Shown: positions 6,246 through 7,655 of the stretch, piece by piece
Layout of the letters: every line of letters begins with the position of its first letter
How positions within the stretch are numbered: position 1 is the first letter of the stretch
From: Planctomycetota bacterium
GTDB lineage: Bacteria > Planctomycetota > Planctomycetia > Pirellulales > Pirellulaceae
Direction: 5' to 3'
Length of the DNA stretch: 7,655 nt
Assembly (NCBI GenBank): GCA_024274855.1
Contig: JAJSAJ010000303.1
Coordinates: 1 to 7,655, forward strand
Made by a program: the position numbers and the translations under genes
The notes under the pieces: generated by a model
Database searches by the model: none
Seen by the model: only the letters and a program-made list of their open reading frames with translations
Told to the model about the DNA's origin: nothing

Positions 6246-7310
6246 TTCAAGTCGTCGGGGAAATGGCACAGGAATTTGGATCAAGCAAGAGAAGTGCTTA
6301 AGGAAGTCAAATCGATCGCGTACGACCTTGGCGTCGAATCAAAGAAATCTCCGATGAAAGACCCGGCGGACGGAGACTTCAGTCTGAGCGACGGATCAGC
6401 GGCCCTCGACCGGGGCGTCAAGGCATTTGTTCCTTGGGCGACCTACGCGAATGTCGGGGAGTGGAATTTCCATTCCGCGGGAAACGATCCGGCTCGTCTG
6501 ATCGACGAGCACTGGTATATGACGCCCTATTACTATGTTCGAGATACCTACTATCGGAATCCGCAATTTCCACTGACCGGTGTGAATTTCACCAAAGCCA
6601 ATTATGTTGCTGGGCCACTCGAGGATTGGACCAAGGGAGCATGCACGTTCAACTGGCAGGATCAGTACGCGGTCTGTCCAAACGCGCAGCTGAACAGGTC
6701 TCTTGTGATACCGATCAAGTTCAGATGGGACAAGAGCGGTCAGAAAGAGACCCGAACCGTGGCAGGCAAGGACTTCAAGAGTCCCCAGATATACGATTCG
6801 AACTTCCTTATCGAAGCGTATTTCAAAACGGTGCCAGGCCACACGAAAGGCATTTTGTGCCAGAAGATCGGTCATGCGGGATACTCGCTGAGTGTCAACC
6901 GTTCGGGAGGTATCACTTTTGCCGTTCGCGGCGAGAAAACGTCGGCAAGTGTGCGAAGTGCGGTTGCCGTCAATGATGGTAACTGGCACCATGTCATCGC
7001 CGAATGCGATCGGGGTGCGCGAAAGCTGGTGCTCTACCTTAACGGAAGAAAGAACAGTACGGCGCCAGGTATTGGCGGTTCGGTATCCCTGTTCAATTCA
7101 TCGGATCTGTATGTCGGAGGCACTCCCGACCGCGGCTGTTTCCACGGAACATTCGAATTCCTGAGAATTTCTCTTGGGACACTCAAGGATGCGAAGACCG
7201 ACATTGGTGAACTCTATGCGTGGGAGTTCGACGGCCCGTTTCTGTACGATTTTTCCGGGAACAAGCCACGTGGAAAACGCGATGCGGGCGCGCTGGAAAA
7301 GGTGGACTGA
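6246..7310 (+). CDS. C-terminal part of the beta-helix protein with LamG/concanavalin-like domain
   Basis: 354 codons in the same frame as 3957-6245, ending at TGA 7308-7310. The first formal start is TTG at 6276-6278, with AGGA only two bases upstream (poor spacing); the first in-frame ATG is at 6354-6356. Neither would give a signal peptide, so an independent protein would stay inside the cell, unlike its parent. The first 60 residues finish the beta-helix module (DPADGDFSLSDGSAALDRGV, the usual end of such repeats). Residues further on (about 6790-7200) look like a LamG/concanavalin-type jelly roll: LIEAYFKT, GYSLSVNRSGGITFAVRG, DGNWHHVIAECDRG, LVLYLNGR, DLYVGGTPDRGCFHGTFEFLRIS. The end, ELYAWEFDGPFLYDF then RDAGALE, completes it. 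Such domains commonly bind carbohydrate or other ligands. It is most likely the detached C-terminus of one gene. Confidence 0.75.
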   Translation, partial: FKSSGKWHRNLDQAREVLKEVKSIAYDLGVESKKSPMKDPADGDFSLSDGSAALDRGVKAFVPWATYANVGEWNFHSAGNDPARLIDEHWYMTPYYYVRDTYYRNPQFPLTGVNFTKANYVAGPLEDWTKGACTFNWQDQYAVCPNAQLNRSLVIPIKFRWDKSGQKETRTVAGKDFKSPQIYDSNFLIEAYFKTVPGHTKGILCQKIGHAGYSLSVNRSGGITFAVRGEKTSASVRSAVAVNDGNWHHVIAECDRGARKLVLYLNGRKNSTAPGIGGSVSLFNSSDLYVGGTPDRGCFHGTFEFLRISLGTLKDAKTDIGELYAWEFDGPFLYDFSGNKPRGKRDAGALEKVD

Positions 7311-7311
7311 G

Positions 7312-7330
7312 CACCGGCACAGTGCCGTGG
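7312..7330 (+). terminator. Weak hairpin just after the LamG stop codon
   Basis: CGGCA (7315-7319) pairs with TGCCG (7323-7327) around a CAG loop, beginning four bases after the TGA. There is no T-run after it, so a role as terminator is only suggested by position. Confidence 0.25.
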
Positions 7331-7431
7331 GTGGAAGGCCCAACTACAAAAGGCTGTCGTAGTCGTTCACGAGATTTTCATCTGTCATCGCGTTAGCACA
7401 GGAGTTTTCCCCAATTCCCCACACGCCCGAC

Positions 7432-7452
7432 TTATCATTACTCATTTATCAT
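7432..7452. repeat. Inverted partner array of the 7-bp repeat
   Basis: TTATCAT, TACTCAT, TTATCAT in a row. The reverse complement matches three units of the ATGATAA array at 7517-7537 at 19 of 21 positions, so the two arrays could pair as a long stem. Confidence 0.55.
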
Positions 7453-7488
7453 CGAGAGAGGCAGCGCAGCAGGGTCATACTCTTTCCA

Positions 7489-7540
7489 ATGACAAATGAC
7501 AAATGACAAATGACAAATGATAAATGATAAATGATAAATG
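7489..7540. repeat. Tandem 7-bp repeat array, ATGACAA x4 then ATGATAA x3
   Basis: Seven full heptamers plus ATG. The first four read ATGACAA and the last three ATGATAA, a clean switch of one base. This is like the heptameric short tandem repeats (STRR) known from cyanobacterial intergenic DNA. The array lies inside the 7359-7572 element. Confidence 0.85.
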
Positions 7541-7655
7541 CCCCTCCACGCACTCTCGCCGTGAACGGTTACGGTCTGTCGTTTACACCCAAGATATGGC
7601 CGATCGGATGAAACGTCCGCAAGCGTTTTTGCGCTGAAGGTGTTGTCGCAGGAAC

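Larger units (their letters stand above)
7359..7572. mobile_element. 214-bp MITE-like element with terminal inverted repeats (copy 2)
   Basis: The left end GTAGTCGTTCACG (7359-7371) differs by one base from the left end of the element at 2092. The right end CCGTGAACGGTTAC (7559-7572) is identical over 14 bases to 2214-2227. The two ends are in inverted orientation in both places. The interior is unrelated to copy 1: it holds inverted and tandem 7-bp repeats instead of GGGTCTGACCC. It carries no ORF. Grouping the two as one family is an inference from the shared ends. Confidence 0.45.
7311..7655. other. Gene-free 3' spacer with repeat element
   Basis: No convincing ORF is present on either strand after 7310. 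The spacer holds a small hairpin after the stop, an element bounded by inverted repeats (7359-7572), a 7-bp tandem array and its inverted partner. The last 80 bases show only a weak hairpin, CGCAA at 7618-7622 with TTGCG at 7629-7633. Confidence 0.55.

Noticed and set aside
4944..6284. Long antisense open frame (446 codons) on the minus strand across the beta-helix gene
   Set aside because: It lies opposite a frame with a clear signal peptide, strong ribosome binding site and beta-helix repeats. Its protein shows no recognisable domain, so it is a shadow of codon bias.
7432..7540. Plasmid-type iteron origin or CRISPR array
   Set aside because: The 7-bp unit is too short and contiguous for a CRISPR, and no replication initiator gene or DnaA-box cluster accompanies it.

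Overview
The window looks like a piece of a planctomycete chromosome, probably from the Pirellulales group. I infer this from protein style, not from a marker gene. The signs are a tandem trypsin/HtrA-like secreted protein whose second unit carries a DCGGPL motif, an archaemetzincin-like secreted protein, a large secreted parallel beta-helix protein with a C-terminal LamG-type domain, and intergenic DNA full of small palindromic repeats. No rRNA, tRNA, CRISPR array, integrase or transposase gene was found.

Layout. Positions 1-1638 (minus strand) hold one long tandem protease / pseudoprotease reading frame, cut into two by an in-frame TAA at 865-867. Positions 1639-2246 have no gene. They contain a direct repeat upstream of the protease, a short hairpin, a long imperfect hairpin repeat, a 20-bp tandem duplication and a 136-bp element with terminal inverted repeats. 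Positions 2247-3011 (minus) encode an intact YycJ/WalJ-like metallo-beta-lactamase-fold hydrolase. Positions 3298-3765 (minus) encode the N-terminal half of a secreted archaemetzincin-like protein that has lost its zinc-binding half; its frame runs on through apparently noncoding DNA to 2980. Positions 3766-3956 are a short divergent spacer. Positions 3957-7310 (plus) are a single 1117-residue-equivalent reading frame for a secreted beta-helix plus LamG-like protein, again cut by one in-frame stop, TAG at 6243-6245. Positions 7311-7655 have no gene and hold a second element with the same terminal repeats, containing a 7-bp tandem array and an inverted partner array.

The genes do not form an obvious pathway. 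Three of the four loci show disruption (two single in-frame stops and one lost 3' half), and repeat elements lie in the flanking spacers. The simplest reading is a stretch under relaxed selection, or a draft assembly with base errors. Translational readthrough at the two stops is a less likely but testable alternative, because in both cases the same frame continues into a conserved domain. The most distinctive non-coding signal is the pair of elements ending in GTARYCGTTCACG / CGTGAACGGTTAC at 2092-2227 and 7359-7572.
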